A stretch of DNA of 39,697 nucleotides, from positions 1 through 39,697 of the forward strand of contig NZ_AHZC01000299.1 in NCBI RefSeq assembly GCF_000247475.1, read 5' to 3'. The stretch is from Rhizobium sp. PDO1-076 (lineage in GTDB: Bacteria > Pseudomonadota > Alphaproteobacteria > Rhizobiales > Rhizobiaceae). Position numbers and translations under genes: made by a program. The notes below the pieces were generated by a model that was not told the origin of the DNA, ran no database searches, and saw only the letters and a program-made list of their open reading frames with translations. Each line of letters starts with the position of its first letter. Position 1 is the stretch's first letter. Positions 8,732 to 16,818 of this stretch are shown piece after piece.

Positions 8732-10727
8732 GATCGCGGCGGATCGCCTTTTGCGGGAAGGTCTTTTCAAAGACTTGCGTCTCACCCTCGTAAGCGACAA
8801 CCGACGCACTGATCAGCCATTCCGTCTCGGTGCAGGCGATGCGCGAGGTCGATACCGTGCGCACCGACCAGCCGGGTCGCTGCATGTCGCAGGTCCAGAC
8901 TGATGTTCCGGTCATCGACAAAGGATCTCCTGGCGAGATCGACCAGGTCTCGTCGCGCAGCTGGCGAGTCGAAAGCCCGGTGTCCGGATGCTCGAACAAG
9001 CCAGTATCCTCGTAGATCATATAGTCCGTGCGGTTGGCCGACATGTCGCGGACGACGTTTCGTTCGGTCTTGCCCGGCGCATGCTCGATATAGGTTGGCA
9101 GTGGATCGGGATTATCCGGCTGCTTCATTTCGAACGTGTCATGGGCGCCCAGTTTCGGCATGGCGAGGCCGAGCGAGGCGATGTCGAGGGTGAGGCCGGC
9201 ATCGGTCGGAGATGGCAGCACCATCGGCCAGTAGGCCGTGGAGAGCGACAGGCGGATGCGATGGCCTGGCTTGAATCGGTAGCCGCAGGCGTCCAGCAGC
9301 AGGCGGATCTGCGTCCGCATGCCGGGCTGCATCGGCTGCGGATCGCCATTGCCGTCGCGGTGGGTGAGGTTGAGCACGCCGAAGGCGACGCGCGTCGCCG
9401 AGCCGTCGGGATGGATGTCGACGATGCGGGCAATCAGGTTGGCCACAGGCGCGTCGCTGCTGAGGGTTATGGTAAGCTCCGGGCGACCGAAGAAATCATG
9501 TGCGGCCGATAGTGGTCCGGTCTGGAAGGTCAGCGAACCGGCGTCGTCGACACGCTGGTCGCCGGCGAGTTCCGCGTCGGGCTTCAGGGTGAACCATTCG
9601 CCGGCGGCGGTGCCGGTATCGAGCGGCGATTTCAGATAGACGTCATGGACCGGTGCATGCGGGATCGGCAGGCCTTCGGTAAGCGTGCCGAAGGCTTCGA
9701 CGTAGAAGCATTGCATTTCAGGCCGCTGCCAAGTGTCCTTGGAGATCCAGAAGCCGGGATCGACATCGCGGCGCGGCGCGGGCTTGGGTCCTTCGAGGAT
9801 ATAGGCACGGGCTTGCGGCAGGTTTTCCACGCCGTTTTCCTCGCCGCGCAGCCAGCGATTCCAGAAGGCGATGGCCTCGCCGTGGAAGTCTGCGCGGGGC
9901 TTGGGCCAGGCAAAATGCGGATATTTGTGGACCCACGGGCCGATCAGGGCCTTGGCACGGTCGCTCATGCCTTCGACGGCCAGAAGGGGCGTGTTTCGAT
10001 AGCCATCGGCCCAGCCGGCGATCACCAGCGAAGGCACCTCGACAGCGGAGAAATCCTCGCCGATCGAGCCGTGTTTCCAGAACCCGTCACGGCGCTGGTG
10101 GGTGAGCCATTCCTCCATGAAGAAGGGCTCATTTTCCAGCCGCTCCCTCCACATGTCGCGCCAGCGATCACCGACGATCTCGGGGTCGGGCGCGCGTGAC
10201 TGATAGGCGAGCATGGTTGCGGCCCAGGAGAGCTGGGCCGACAGATGCGTGCCGTTCTTGTAGTGAATGTCGTCATTGTAGCGGTCGGTGGTGGAGGCGA
10301 TCGAGATGACGGCCTTCAATGCCGGAGGCTGGAGGGCCGCGACCTGCAGGCAGTTGAAGCCACCCCAGGAGATGCCCATCATGCCAACCGAGCCGTTCGA
10401 CCAGGGCTGGTCCGCGATCCAGGCGATCAGTTCGCAGGCATTGGCGAGTTCCAGCTCGGTATATTCGCCGTCGATCACGCCATCAGACTCGCCGGAACCG
10501 CGGATATCGACGCGGACACCGGCGATGCCGGCGGCGGCAAAGACCGGATAGGTCGATTCGTCGCGCGGGCTGGTCCCGTCGCGCTTGCGATAGGGAAGGA
10601 ATTCGAAGACGGCAGGAACGGGGTCGGCGTCTGCACCATCCGGCATCCAGATGCGGGCGGCGAGGCGGGTTCCGTCGGCAATCACGATCCATTCGTTCTC
10701 GATGACGGTAAAGCTGCGTGTGGACAT
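8724..10727 (-). CDS. CocE/NonD family serine hydrolase (S15 X-Pro dipeptidyl-peptidase-like)
   Basis: A 667-residue hydrolase of the CocE/NonD (Peptidase_S15) type. The alpha/beta fold includes RVDIRGSGESDG (72-83) and the nucleophile motif GISWGG with Ser120; IAGWADGY and PWVHKYPHFAW probably supply the catalytic Asp and His. The C-terminal third is the jelly-roll domain typical of the family (LTFQTGPL, FKPGHRIRLSLSTAYWP). No signal peptide is seen, so it is likely cytosolic. I chose the ATG at 10727; a TTG seven codons upstream is possible. It follows the binding-protein gene by 24 nt on the same strand and is probably co-transcribed. That suggests it processes the imported compound, an ester or a peptide amide. 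Substrate unknown; acyl esters of carnitine are a speculative option given the neighbouring pathway. Confidence 0.88.
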   Translation of the reverse strand: MSTRSFTVIENEWIVIADGTRLAARIWMPDGADADPVPAVFEFLPYRKRDGTSPRDESTYPVFAAAGIAGVRVDIRGSGESDGVIDGEYTELELANACELIAWIADQPWSNGSVGMMGISWGGFNCLQVAALQPPALKAVISIASTTDRYNDDIHYKNGTHLSAQLSWAATMLAYQSRAPDPEIVGDRWRDMWRERLENEPFFMEEWLTHQRRDGFWKHGSIGEDFSAVEVPSLVIAGWADGYRNTPLLAVEGMSDRAKALIGPWVHKYPHFAWPKPRADFHGEAIAFWNRWLRGEENGVENLPQARAYILEGPKPAPRRDVDPGFWISKDTWQRPEMQCFYVEAFGTLTEGLPIPHAPVHDVYLKSPLDTGTAAGEWFTLKPDAELAGDQRVDDAGSLTFQTGPLSAAHDFFGRPELTITLSSDAPVANLIARIVDIHPDGSATRVAFGVLNLTHRDGNGDPQPMQPGMRTQIRLLLDACGYRFKPGHRIRLSLSTAYWPMVLPSPTDAGLTLDIASLGLAMPKLGAHDTFEMKQPDNPDPLPTYIEHAPGKTERNVVRDMSANRTDYMIYEDTGLFEHPDTGLSTRQLRDETWSISPGDPLSMTGTSVWTCDMQRPGWSVRTVSTSRIACTETEWLISASVVAYEGETQVFEKTFPQKAIRRDLM

Positions 10728-10751
10728 GTTTCTAACCCCGTTCCCCAAGTC

Positions 10752-12338
10752 TTACGCGTCGAACCAGACACGGCTGCCGATGTAGCCGTTCGACATGTCG
10801 TTGCCGATATCCTCGACGAAGCCCTTGAGCGATGTCGATGCGGCCATGATGTAGTCGTTGAAGACCGGCAGGATCAGGCCGCCTTCGTCGCGGACCATCA
10901 CCGCCATGGTGTGATACATTTCACGGCGCTTGGTTTCGTCCAGTTCCGAACGTGCCTGCAGCAGCATCTTGTCGAAATCCTCGCGCTTGAAATGCGTATC
11001 GTTCCATTCGGCCGTCGACAGGTAGGATGTCGAATAGCGCGAATCCTGCGTCGGGCGGCCGCCCCAGTAGGAGGCGCAGAAGGGCTGCACGTTCCATACA
11101 TTGGTCCAGTAGCCGTCTTCCGGCTCGCGCTGGACCTGGATGTCGATCCCGGCCTTCTTGGCGCTTTCCTGATAGAGCACGGCCGCATCGACAGCGCCGG
11201 CAAAAGCGGCATCCGATGTCCTGAGTAGGATCGGCCGGTCGTGACCGGATTTCTTGAAATGGAAAGCGGCCTTGTCGGGATCGTAAGCGCGTTGTTCGAT
11301 GCCTTCCGGGGCAAGCGCATAGGCGCCGTTGACCGGGTAGTCGTTGCCGATCGTGCCGTAGCCACCGAGAACACGGTCGAGGATTTCCTGGCGGTCGATC
11401 GAATACTTCAGCGCTCGCCGCAGGTCGTTGTTGTCGAACGGTGCGGTGTCGCAATGCATCAGGAAGGAATAGAAGCCCTTGCCGGCATTGCGAATGATCT
11501 CGACCTTCGGCGCGCGCTTGAGCAGCGGCACGGTCTTCGGGTCGATATTGTTGATGAAATGTACCTGGCCGGACGACAGGGCGGCGATACGGGCGGTCGC
11601 ATCGTTCATCACGATGATCTCGACGCTGTCGACGTAACCGCGATCCGAGCGCCAGTCTTCAGTGTTCTTCTCGAATGTGGCGCGGACGCCGGCTTCGAAG
11701 CTCTTCAGCTTGTAGGGGCCTGTGCCAATCGCCGCTGTCGGATTGTCGACACCGCCGCCCGGCTGGATGATCAGGTGATAGTCGGTCAGCATCAGCGGCA
11801 GGTCGGCATTGCCTTCCGTCAGCGTCAACACCAGGTCGCCGCCCTTGTCCTCGATGCTCTTGATCGACGACATCAGGCCAAGTGCGCCGGACTTGGAATT
11901 GGCGTCCGAGTGGCGCTTCAGCGTCGCGATGACGTCGGCAACCGTCATCTTGCTGCCGTCATGGAAGGCGATGTCGCTGCGGATCTTGAAGGTCCAGACC
12001 GAGGCATCGGCCGAGGGTTCCCAAGACGATGCTATCGAAGGCAGGGCCGCACCGGTCTTCGGATCGGATTCGACCAGCGTGTCGCCCCAGAGATGACCGA
12101 CGACGAAGAGAACGGACGCACTGTAGGTGGCGGGATCCAGCGTGTCGGTGGCAGCACCACCCTTGAGGCCCATCTTCAGATGACCGCCACGCTTGGGTTC
12201 CTGCGCTCTGGCGCCGGTCGGCAGAAGCAGGTTGCCGCCAAGGCCGGCGGCGAGGCCGAGCGCGGTCGTGCCGCCGAGAAAACCGCGGCGGTTGATGCCT
12301 GCGCCGAGCAGGCCGGAATTGCTGGTAAAGTCACGCAT
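10752..12338 (-). CDS. ABC transporter substrate-binding protein, family 5 (paralogue 1)
   Basis: Tat-exported periplasmic binding protein of 528 residues. The signal has the twin-arginine motif NRRGFLG (R17, R18), a hydrophobic Gly/Ala/Leu core and an ARA cleavage site near residue 45. The mature protein starts QEPKRGGHLKMG and contains SBP-5 features such as TFKIRSDIAFHDGSKMTVADV, GTGPYKLKSFEAG and LRRALKYSIDRQEILDRVLGG. It is strikingly similar along its whole length to the binding protein at 16818-18407 (shared GTGPYK, GYWTNVWNVQPF versus GYWSNVWNVQPF, YWGGRPTQD, DIGNDMSNGY), which indicates duplication. The ATG at 12338 has an AGGGGC site. It has no permease of its own and probably uses those at 14888-16818. 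It is divergent from the XRE-like regulator, which may control it. Confidence 0.93.
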   Translation of the reverse strand: MRDFTSNSGLLGAGINRRGFLGGTTALGLAAGLGGNLLLPTGARAQEPKRGGHLKMGLKGGAATDTLDPATYSASVLFVVGHLWGDTLVESDPKTGAALPSIASSWEPSADASVWTFKIRSDIAFHDGSKMTVADVIATLKRHSDANSKSGALGLMSSIKSIEDKGGDLVLTLTEGNADLPLMLTDYHLIIQPGGGVDNPTAAIGTGPYKLKSFEAGVRATFEKNTEDWRSDRGYVDSVEIIVMNDATARIAALSSGQVHFINNIDPKTVPLLKRAPKVEIIRNAGKGFYSFLMHCDTAPFDNNDLRRALKYSIDRQEILDRVLGGYGTIGNDYPVNGAYALAPEGIEQRAYDPDKAAFHFKKSGHDRPILLRTSDAAFAGAVDAAVLYQESAKKAGIDIQVQREPEDGYWTNVWNVQPFCASYWGGRPTQDSRYSTSYLSTAEWNDTHFKREDFDKMLLQARSELDETKRREMYHTMAVMVRDEGGLILPVFNDYIMAASTSLKGFVEDIGNDMSNGYIGSRVWFDA

Positions 12339-12408
12339 TTTGGTTGCCCCTTTTGTGGTTTGTTGACCGGGAGCCTAGCGGCAAGCACCGGCGATACAAC
12401 TTCGCGAC

Positions 12409-12438
12409 TTGACGCTCTTTGACGCTAGTTTACGCTGC
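12409..12438. repeat. Three 10-bp-spaced direct repeats (TTGACGCT type), operator candidate
   Basis: Three head-to-tail copies follow one another at exact 10-bp spacing: TTGACGCTCT (12409-12418), TTGACGCTAG (12419-12428) and TTTACGCTGC (12429-12438). They lie 26 bp upstream of the regulator start and 70 bp upstream of the binding-protein start. Spacing of about one helical turn places the copies on one face of the DNA, as expected for cooperative protein binding. The adjacent XRE-like protein is the natural candidate. I did not find the same repeat before the second binding-protein gene. Confidence 0.5.
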
Positions 12439-12464
12439 CATCACATGGACAAAGGAACTGGTGT

Positions 12465-13259
12465 ATGGCCGGCCGTGACGCATTTATCGAAAATCTCCGG
12501 CTGGCCTGCGCGACGCGGCGGTCGATCTCGGAAATCTGCCGCGATATCGGCCTGAACAGGCAGCAGTTCAATCGCTATATTTCCGGGGAAGCCCGGCCGT
12601 CGGCGCATAATCTCGCGCGCATTGCGGGGTTCTTCGGCCTGACTGCACAGGATTTCGAACTTTCCGCTGATGCCTTTCGTCTGCGCATGCAACGGCCCGA
12701 CCGGCGGCTGGCTGACGACGGCCATCTGCTCGACGGCCTGCCCGGCGACATGCAGGCGTTGCGCCGGCATCTGGGTTATTTCCAGACGTATCATCTGTCG
12801 CTGTCGTGGCCGGGACTGGTGGTCTGCTCCTGCGCCCGCCTGCAGGAGGAAAACGGCTCGGTGCATGTCAAATCGATCGAGCGAATTCGCGATGTCGAGA
12901 ACGAGATCCGGCAATATTCGAAGTATGTCGGTCTGGCCGCCTTCTGGCGAAATCGCATCTTCATCACCGAGCGCAGCATCACCCGCCAGCCGATGATGTC
13001 GCAGACGATCCTGATGCCGTTCGACGTGCACCAGCGCGTCTATCTGCGCGGCACGACCATGGGTGTCTCGTGGCGCAAGGAGAACCTGCCCTATGCGTCG
13101 CGGGTGATCTGGCGGCATATCGGCCAGGATCCGGACAAGCGGCAGATGCTGGCGCGGTGCGGGGTTCTCTCGTTCGGCGCACGGCAGCTTCCGGCCACCG
13201 TGCGCGATTTTCTCCAGACACCGTCAGCCGAGGTGCTGACGGTGCCCGGCGGTTATTGA
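12465..13259 (+). CDS. XRE-like helix-turn-helix transcriptional regulator
   Basis: A 264-residue DNA-binding protein. Residues 18-58 form a Cro/C1-type helix-turn-helix (RSISEICRDIGLNRQQFNRY then SGEARPSAHNLARIAGFF). The remaining 200 residues are an uncharacterised domain without an obvious cupin motif; it contains VRDFLQTPSAEV near the end and an aromatic and Arg-rich middle (GLAAFWRNRIFITER, VSWRKENLPYASRVIW), possibly a ligand-sensing module. The ATG at 12465 has AAGGAA eight bases upstream. It is divergent from binding protein 1 and lies inside the transport locus, with its 3' end 4 bp from the convergent ATPase gene, so a role in controlling this transport locus is likely. Effector and direction of control are unknown. 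Confidence 0.8.
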   Translation: MAGRDAFIENLRLACATRRSISEICRDIGLNRQQFNRYISGEARPSAHNLARIAGFFGLTAQDFELSADAFRLRMQRPDRRLADDGHLLDGLPGDMQALRRHLGYFQTYHLSLSWPGLVVCSCARLQEENGSVHVKSIERIRDVENEIRQYSKYVGLAAFWRNRIFITERSITRQPMMSQTILMPFDVHQRVYLRGTTMGVSWRKENLPYASRVIWRHIGQDPDKRQMLARCGVLSFGARQLPATVRDFLQTPSAEVLTVPGGY

Positions 13260-13263
13260 GGCC

Positions 13264-14895
13264 TCAGTTGTCGGCGCTGGCCATCTTGCGGGTGGCGAGC
13301 ACTTTTTCCAACCAGCCGATTTCCATTTCGGGAACGGATTTCAGCAGCAGGTCGGTGTAGTCGTCGAACGGCGGTGCCAGTACCTTCGATTTCGGCCCGA
13401 ACCGGACCAGATTGCCGCGATGCATGACAGCGACGGAATCGGCGATGGCGCGGACGATGCCGATGTCATGGGTGATGAAGACATAGGAGAGTTGTTCTTC
13501 CTCCTGTAGCCTGAGCAGCAGTTTCAGGATGCCTTCCGCCACCAACGGATCGAGGGCCGATGTCGGCTCGTCGCAGAGGATCAGGTCAGGCTTGGCGGCA
13601 AGGGCTCTCGCAATCGCCACGCGCTGCTTCTGGCCACCCGACAGTTCTGCCGGATAACGGTCGACGAAGCCCGACCCCATCTCGATCTGGTCGAGCAGTT
13701 CCTTCACCCTTGCCGTCTTCGCGGCACCGCGCAGACCATAGTAGAAGGTCAGCGGCCGGCCGATGATGTCGCGGACCGTCTGGCGCGGGTTCATCGCCGT
13801 GTCGGCCATCTGATAGATGAGCTGGATGCGGCGCAGGTCTTCCCGGGAGCGGTTCTTCAGGGCCGGGGGCATCTGGTTGCCATCGAAGGTGACGCCGCCT
13901 TCGGTATGCGGCAGGAGACCAGTGATGACGCGGGCAAGGGTCGATTTGCCCGAACCGGATTCGCCGACGATCGCCAGTGTCTGCCCCTTGGGAAGATGCA
14001 GCGAAACATCATGCAGCACCTTGAAGCCGTTGGAATACTGGGCGCTGACATGCTCGACCTTGAGCAGGGTGTTTGTCTGGTCGGGCGCCTCCTCGCGGGC
14101 GGTTTGGCGGACATTGACCAGCGCGCGGGTGTAGTCCTCCCGCGGGGTCTCGATGATCTGCTGCACGGGGCCGTATTCCACCGTCTTGCCGTGGCGCAAA
14201 ACCATGATGTCGTTGGAGATCTGCGCGACGACGGCGAGGTCATGGGTGATATAGAGGGCTGCGGTATTCGTTTCCTCGATCGCATGCTTGATCGCGGCCA
14301 GCACGTCGATCTGGGTGGTGACGTCGAGCGCCGTCGTCGGTTCGTCGAAGACGATCAGTTCCGGGTTGGAGCAGAGCGCCATCGCGGTCATGGCGCGTTG
14401 TAACTGGCCGCCGGAGACCTGGTGCGGGAAACGGTCTCCGAAGGTTTCGGGATTGGGCAGGCCCAACACCTGGAACAGGTAGAGCGCGCGCTTGCGGGCC
14501 TCCTCACGGCTCATCAGGCCGTGCATGACGGTGGCCTCGATGACCTGATTGCCGAGCTTGTGGGCCGGGTTGAAGGCAGCCGCTGCCGACTGCGCGACAT
14601 AACACACGCGGGCGCCGCGGATCCGACGGATACCGTTCTTGCCCAAGGGCAGGATGTCGGTGCCGTCGAGCAGGACCTGGCCGCCGGTGATTTCCGCACC
14701 GCCACGGCCATAGGCGAGCGCCGAGAGGCCGATGGTGGATTTGCCGGCACCGGATTCGCCGATCAGGCCGAGGACCTTGCCCTTGGCGAGATCGAAGGAG
14801 ACATTGTCGACCAGCGTGACGCGCTTGGGCGGGGCGCCTGGCGGGTAGCTGGTGGCCTCGATCTTGAGGTTTCTGACGGATAGAAGGTTATGCAT
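13264..14895 (-). CDS. Dual-domain ABC transporter ATP-binding protein (peptide type)
   Basis: A 543-residue ATPase with two fused nucleotide-binding domains, serving the permeases encoded just upstream. Domain 1: Walker A GESGAGKS (46-53), signature VSGGQLQR and Walker [13 protein letters not shown]. Domain 2: [16 protein letters not shown] and [12 protein letters not shown]. Both H-loops are present ([18 protein letters not shown]). The Q-loop region of domain 1 reads [17 protein letters not shown] instead of the usual QEP-type sequence. The ATG at 14895 has AGGAGG seven to eight bases upstream and overlaps the permease stop by 8 nt, so it is translationally coupled as the last gene of the four-gene unit. 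The DppD/DppF pair is normally split; fused versions are common in rhizobia. Confidence 0.94.
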   Translation of the reverse strand: MHNLLSVRNLKIEATSYPPGAPPKRVTLVDNVSFDLAKGKVLGLIGESGAGKSTIGLSALAYGRGGAEITGGQVLLDGTDILPLGKNGIRRIRGARVCYVAQSAAAAFNPAHKLGNQVIEATVMHGLMSREEARKRALYLFQVLGLPNPETFGDRFPHQVSGGQLQRAMTAMALCSNPELIVFDEPTTALDVTTQIDVLAAIKHAIEETNTAALYITHDLAVVAQISNDIMVLRHGKTVEYGPVQQIIETPREDYTRALVNVRQTAREEAPDQTNTLLKVEHVSAQYSNGFKVLHDVSLHLPKGQTLAIVGESGSGKSTLARVITGLLPHTEGGVTFDGNQMPPALKNRSREDLRRIQLIYQMADTAMNPRQTVRDIIGRPLTFYYGLRGAAKTARVKELLDQIEMGSGFVDRYPAELSGGQKQRVAIARALAAKPDLILCDEPTSALDPLVAEGILKLLLRLQEEEQLSYVFITHDIGIVRAIADSVAVMHRGNLVRFGPKSKVLAPPFDDYTDLLLKSVPEMEIGWLEKVLATRKMASADN

Positions 14896-15715
14896 CGCCG
14901 CGTCCTCCTTTCAGGCTGGACGTGCGCTTGAGCAGCCAGTCGACGACCAGATTGACACAGACCGCCAGGGCGGCGATCGCCCCGCCGGGGACGAGGGCGG
15001 CCGATATGCCGAAAATTATGCCGTCCTTGTTGTCCTTGACCATGCCGCCCCAATCCGCTGCCGGCGGCTGGATGCCGAGACCGAGGAAAGACAGGGTGGA
15101 GAGGAAGAGGATCGAGAATGCGAAGCGCAAGCCGAATTCGGCGAGCAATGGCGACAGCGTGTTGGGCAGGATCTCGCGGAAGATGATCCAGATCTTGCCT
15201 TCGCCGCGCAGCTTTGCCGCCTCGACAAATTCCATCACTGCGACATCGAGTGCCACGGCACGGCCGAGGCGATAGACGCGGGTACTGTCGATCACCGCCA
15301 TGACGGTAATCAGGATGAAGATGTTCTGCGGAAGCACCGCGAGGATGACGAGGGCCAGGATCAGGGCCGGGACAGACATCATCAGATCGTTCAGGCGCGA
15401 CAGGACCTGATCGACCACACCGCCGGTGACGGCGGCGGTAAAACTCAGGATCATGCCGAGCGAGAAGCAGAGGATGCTGGCCGCCAGCGCGACGCTGATC
15501 GTGGTGCGGGCGCCGAAGATCAGGCGCGACAGGAGATCGCGTCCGAGATTGTCGGTGCCCAGAAGGAAGTCGCCACCCATGGGCAGCCAGATCTCGCCGA
15601 CAATTTCGCGTTCGCCGTAGGGTGCGATGAAATCGGCGAAGATCGCCGCAAAGATGGCGATGGCGATGCCGAGAATGCCGATCCAGGCGCTAAGAGGTAT
15701 GGAACGTAATCTCAT
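14888..15715 (-). CDS. ABC transporter permease, DppC type
   Basis: Inner-membrane permease of 275 residues, a little short for DppC/OppC. There are about six membrane segments, starting with WIGILGIAIAIFAAIFADFI. The family feature LGTDNLGRDLLSRLIFGART lies at about 52-71, and the EAA cytoplasmic loop that contacts the ATPase is recognisable as EAAKLRGEGKIWIIFREILP. The ATG at 15715 overlaps the DppB-type stop by 4 nt (ATGA), and the 3' end overlaps the ATPase start by 8 nt. It forms the transmembrane pore with the product of 15712-16818. Substrate not deducible. Confidence 0.93.
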   Translation of the reverse strand: MRLRSIPLSAWIGILGIAIAIFAAIFADFIAPYGEREIVGEIWLPMGGDFLLGTDNLGRDLLSRLIFGARTTISVALAASILCFSLGMILSFTAAVTGGVVDQVLSRLNDLMMSVPALILALVILAVLPQNIFILITVMAVIDSTRVYRLGRAVALDVAVMEFVEAAKLRGEGKIWIIFREILPNTLSPLLAEFGLRFAFSILFLSTLSFLGLGIQPPAADWGGMVKDNKDGIIFGISAALVPGGAIAALAVCVNLVVDWLLKRTSSLKGGRGDA

Positions 15716-16818
15716 CTTGGATGCCTCAGCCGCGGGTTGGCCAGAATGGCAAGGATGTCGGCTGCCATGTTGAGCAGGATGTAGAAGGCCGCGAAGATCA
15801 GGCCGCAGGCCTGCACGACCGGCATGTCGCGCACGGTCACCGCATCGACCATGTACTGGCCCATGCCGGGATAGACGAAGACTACTTCAACGACCACGAC
15901 ACCGACGACGAGATAGGCGAGGTTGAGGGCAACCACGGTAATCACCGGCGCAATCGCATTGGGAGCCGCGTGGCGGGCGATGATGCGCAGGCTCGACAGG
16001 CCCTTGAGTTCAGCGGTCTCGACATAGGCAGACGACATGACGCTGAGGATGGCGGCGCGGGTCATGCGCATCATGTGCGCGAGAACGACCAGAACCAATG
16101 TGGTGACCGGAAGGGCGATGGCCTTCAGCCGCTCCAGGAAACCCATGCTGTCATAGACGGTGGACGGGAATGTCGCGATGCCGAGATTGACGGCGAAAAA
16201 CAGGATCAGCAGATAGCCGATGAAGAATTCCGGCAGCGAGATCGCCGCCAGCGAGACGATGTTGATGATGCGATCAGCCAGGCGGTTGCGGTATTGCACG
16301 GCGAGCATGCCAAGGCCAATGGCGAGCGGAACGGAGACGATCGCGGCAAAGAAGGCGAGGAATAGGGAGTTTCCGAGCCGTTTGCCGATCTGTTCGCTGA
16401 CCGAATTGCGGCTGGCCCAGGACGTGCCGAAATCGCCCTGTACTGCGCCGCCGAGCCAGGTGACGTAGCGCTCGGTCAGCGGCTTGTCGAGGCCGAGATC
16501 CTTGCGGATGTTTTCCACTGCCTGCGGCGTTGCCGACTGGCCGAGATAGGTGGTGGCGAAATCGCCGGGAAGGGCTTCGACACCGCCGAATATCAATATG
16601 GAGACGGCAAACAGCAACGCCACGCTGAGGGCGAGGCGTTGTAAGATCAGCGATGCGAGCGGGCTGCGCAGGAGCCGGATACCGCCAGCGGTTGCGCCCT
16701 TTGCTCCGCTCCCCGTCAGAAGTGCCGGTCCACCCGCAATGATCGCGACCCGGGGCTCTTCAGCCCCGGGCGCATCATTCGGCGTGGCCGGACCCTTGGA
16801 AGGTCCAGGGCCCGTCAT
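15712..16818 (-). CDS. ABC transporter permease, DppB type, with a long N-terminal extension
   Basis: Inner-membrane permease of 368 residues, about 45 longer than usual DppB proteins. The core starts near residue 55 (LILQRLALSVALLFAVSILI) and shows the DppB hallmarks DLGLDKPLTERYVTWLGGAVQGDFGTS (about 108-134), then TAELKGLSSLRIIARHAAPN as the EAA loop and VVEVVFVYPGMGQYMVDAV. The preceding 45 residues are Gly/Pro/Ala-rich (GPGPSKGPATPNDAPGAEEP) and would be cytoplasmic. I keep this start because its ATG lies in a TGATG overlap with the binding-protein stop, and no ATG, GTG or TTG in frame is evident at the conventional position. It couples to the DppC-type gene by an ATGA overlap. Confidence 0.92.
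   Translation of the reverse strand: MTGPGPSKGPATPNDAPGAEEPRVAIIAGGPALLTGSGAKGATAGGIRLLRSPLASLILQRLALSVALLFAVSILIFGGVEALPGDFATTYLGQSATPQAVENIRKDLGLDKPLTERYVTWLGGAVQGDFGTSWASRNSVSEQIGKRLGNSLFLAFFAAIVSVPLAIGLGMLAVQYRNRLADRIINIVSLAAISLPEFFIGYLLILFFAVNLGIATFPSTVYDSMGFLERLKAIALPVTTLVLVVLAHMMRMTRAAILSVMSSAYVETAELKGLSSLRIIARHAAPNAIAPVITVVALNLAYLVVGVVVVEVVFVYPGMGQYMVDAVTVRDMPVVQACGLIFAAFYILLNMAADILAILANPRLRHPR

Noticed and set aside
11241..12422. Plus-strand open frame of about 390 codons opposite the first binding-protein gene
   Set aside because: Same mirror-frame effect. The product resembles no family, and the analogous frame also occurs opposite the paralogous gene.
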